A stretch of DNA of 28,583 nucleotides. It comes from Symbiodinium natans. Its lineage: Eukaryota > Sar > Dinophyceae > Suessiales > Symbiodiniaceae. How positions within the stretch are numbered: position 1 is the first letter of the stretch; each line of letters starts with the position of its first letter. The position numbers were made by a program, and so were the translations under genes. Below are positions 26,573-28,583 of the stretch, piece after piece. The notes under the pieces were generated by a model. That model saw only the letters and a program-made list of their open reading frames with translations. It ran no database searches and was not told where the DNA came from. The DNA is taken from positions 1-28,583 of the forward strand of contig CAJNDS010001215.1 of assembly GCA_905221605.1 (NCBI GenBank), written 5' to 3'.

Positions 26573-27413
26573 TCAGCCGGAGGTTTTGCGCCCGGGGGAA
26601 AGAGACCGATGGTTGACCGTAGCTTTAAGCATGGTGCTCAGATCACAAAGAAAACCGAAGAGCATGTTTGGGTCGAACGGAGGTTTCTGCCCGGGGGAAG
26701 ACATCGGTGGTTGACCGTAGCTTTCGAGCCCGGCACTTGTACTATATCAATCCACAGGTGGGTCGACCGCGAGTTGATTGGAGGTTCTGCTGTCAGGGGA
26801 GGACGTCGCTTGTTAGACGTAGCTCTTGAGCACCGTACTTGTGCTCTATCAGCATGTAAATCCGCGAAGCTTTTTTTTGGGTCGACCGGAGGTTTTGCCA
26901 GCAGGGAGGTTTCATGCCCGGGGGAAAGACCGTTGCGTTGATTGGAGGTTTTGCGCCCGGGAGAAAAACATCGGCGGGGGAAAGGCAGCGTTTAAGCACC
27001 GTCCTGGCACGACACCAAAGGCAGGTATTAAGCCCGGTACTTGTGCTATATCAGGATACAGATCCGAGGTGCTGTCGGGGGAAAGACATCACTGGTTGGA
27101 TGTAGCTTTTGAGCACCGTTCTCGTGCTCTATCAACATATGAATCGCGAAGCCATTTGGGCCCACCGGAGGTTTTGCGCCCGGGGGAAAGACCGTTGCAT
27201 TGATTGGAGGTTTTGCGCCCGAGGGAAAACTATCTTTGAATTGATTGGAGGCTTTACGCCTCCTGTAGATCCGCGAAGCATTTCTGTGTCGATTGGAGGT
27301 TTTGCGAGCATGGAAAGACCGGAGGTTTTGCGTCCCGGGGGAAAACCGTTCATTGATTGGAGGTTTTGCGCCCGGGGGGAAAAACATCTGCGGCGGCTGA
27401 CCGTAGCTAGTGA
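26573..27413 (+). repeat. Degenerate GGAGGTTTTGCGCCCGGG motif array, unit D
   Basis: Colinear with unit A over its whole length with few substitutions. The T-run near 26873 is shorter than at 670 in unit A. Confidence 0.75.
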
Positions 27414-27589
27414 TTCCACCCTGCTTCCACCTTGCTTCCAGCTCGCTTCCACGTTGCTTGCACTTTGCTTCCACCTTGCTTCCACCTTGCTTCTACCGTT
27501 CTTCAACCTTGCTTCCATCTTGCTGCCACCTTGCTTCCACCTTGTTTCCACTTGCTTCCACCTTCCTTGCGCGTTGCCTCCACCTTGTT
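27414..27589 (+). repeat. 11-bp minisatellite, unit D
   Basis: Same order of variants as 1228-1401 in unit A. Confidence 0.85.
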
Positions 27590-27607
27590 TATGACTTAGC
27601 ATGGCTT

Positions 27608-28583
27608 AGCCAAAGTCCGAAAATCCGCGTGGGGTACCGTTTACAGTTCAAGTGCCAAACTATAGAAAGTGGCCCCTAAATTATAGACGCTTATAGTTTA
27701 AACAAAGTCCGAAAATCCGCGTGGGGGTAGCGTTTGCAGTTTAGGTGCCAAACTGTAGAAAGTGGCCCAAACTTTCGACGTTTATAGTTTAGCCAAAGTC
27801 CCAAAATCCGCGTGGGGGTACCATATATAGTTTAGGTGCCGAACTATAGAAAGTGGCCCCTGAACTATAGACGTTTATAGTTTAGCCAAAGTCCGAAAAC
27901 CCGTGTGGGGGTAACGTTTACAGTTTAGGTGCCAAACTATAGAAAGTGGCCCCAAACTTTCAACGTTTATAGTGTATCCACGTGAGGTTACAATTTACAG
28001 TTCAGGTGCCAAACTATAGAAAGTGACCCCTAAAACTATAGGTGTTTATAGCTTAGCCAAAGTCCGAAAATCCGCGTGGGGGCACCGCTTGCAGTTTAGG
28101 TGCCAAACTATAGGAAGTGGCCCCTAAACTAAAGACGTTTATAGTTTAGCCAAAGTCCGAAAATCCACGTGGGGGTACCGTTTACAGTTTAGGTGCCAAA
28201 CTGTAGAAGGTGGCCCCAAAAACTGTCGACGTTTATAGTTCAGCCAAAGGCCGAAAATCTGCGTGGGGGTACCGTTTACAGTCTAGGCCAACATCCGAAA
28301 ATCCGCGCGAGGGTACCGTTTACAGTTCAGGTGCCAAACTATAGACAGTGGCCCCTAAACTATAGACGCTTACAGTGTAGCCAAAGTCCGAAAATCCGCG
28401 TAGGGGGTACCGTTTTGCACGTTTACAGTCAGGTGTCAAGCTATAGAAAGTGACCCCTAAAACAATAGACATTTATAGTTTAGCCAAAGTCCGAGAATCC
28501 GTGTGGGGGTACCATTCACGGTTTAGGTGCCACACTAAAGAAAGCGGCCCCTGAACTATAGACGCTTATAGTTTAACCAAAGT
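27608..28583 (+). repeat. 93-bp satellite array, unit D (open at window end)
   Basis: About 10 monomers, colinear with unit A. The window ends inside a monomer after AACCAAAGT. Confidence 0.88.

Larger units (their letters stand above)
26230..28583 (+). repeat. Subtelomeric unit D (cut by window end)
   Basis: Colinear with 41 to about 2399 of unit A and nearly identical to it, including the deletion in the 93-bp array that distinguishes A and D from C (compare 27960-27990 with 1770-1800). Head 26230-26572, motif array 26573-27413, minisatellite 27414-27589, 93-bp satellite from 27608. Confidence 0.88.

Overview
The window is eukaryotic subtelomeric DNA. It carries five tracts of the heptamer TTTAGGG (plant, green-algal, chromerid and dinoflagellate telomere type), several families of satellite DNA and few convincing genes. 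The two best coding regions are an OTU-fold cysteine-protease-like protein and a Gly/Lys/Trp-rich protein. They are GC-rich and of a style I associate with dinoflagellates, so a dinoflagellate alga is my best guess. This is not proven: I found no spliced-leader sequence, and TTTAGGG alone does not exclude other lineages.

Layout. Four copies of one large subtelomeric unit lie head to tail, all in the same orientation, each separated from the next by a telomeric tract: unit A (41-4592), unit B (4849-20181), unit C (20269-25664) and unit D (26230-28583, cut by the window end). A full unit reads: telomeric tract; a conserved head of about 340 bp with a 12-bp-arm palindrome; a degenerate GGAGGTTTTGCGCCCGGG motif array; an 11-bp GCTTCCACCTT minisatellite; a 93-bp satellite; a 50-bp satellite; a region where the 50-bp satellite is interrupted by a 109-bp hairpin-rich element (13 copies in total); a structured tail block of about 210 bp; then the next telomeric tract. 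The junctions tail-to-telomere (GCCTGAG-TTTAGGG) and telomere-to-head (TTTAGGGTTT-GCGCCG) are the same in every copy where they can be seen. The telomeric tract is therefore part of the amplified unit, as in the tandem Y' elements of budding yeast.

Unit B differs. Between its head (to 5180) and its satellite (from 15653), about 2.1 kb of standard unit is replaced by a 10.47-kb non-satellite segment. This holds G-rich tracts, a TG microsatellite, a nested repeat system with two 31-bp VNTR arrays (29 and 21 copies), an alternating 55-bp repeat, a 57-bp sequence present twice, the OTU-like gene (12208-13044), several possible exons or decayed coding fragments, and the 5' part of the Gly/Lys/Trp-rich gene. 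That last gene is cut at 15653 by the satellite, which supplies its last codons and stop.

Units A and D share a deletion of about 185 bp in the 93-bp array that C lacks, so A and D are closer to each other than to C. A further 330-bp non-satellite interlude (25769-26099) lies between two telomeric tracts ahead of unit D. Most open frames inside the satellites are by-products of repetition and are not listed as genes.
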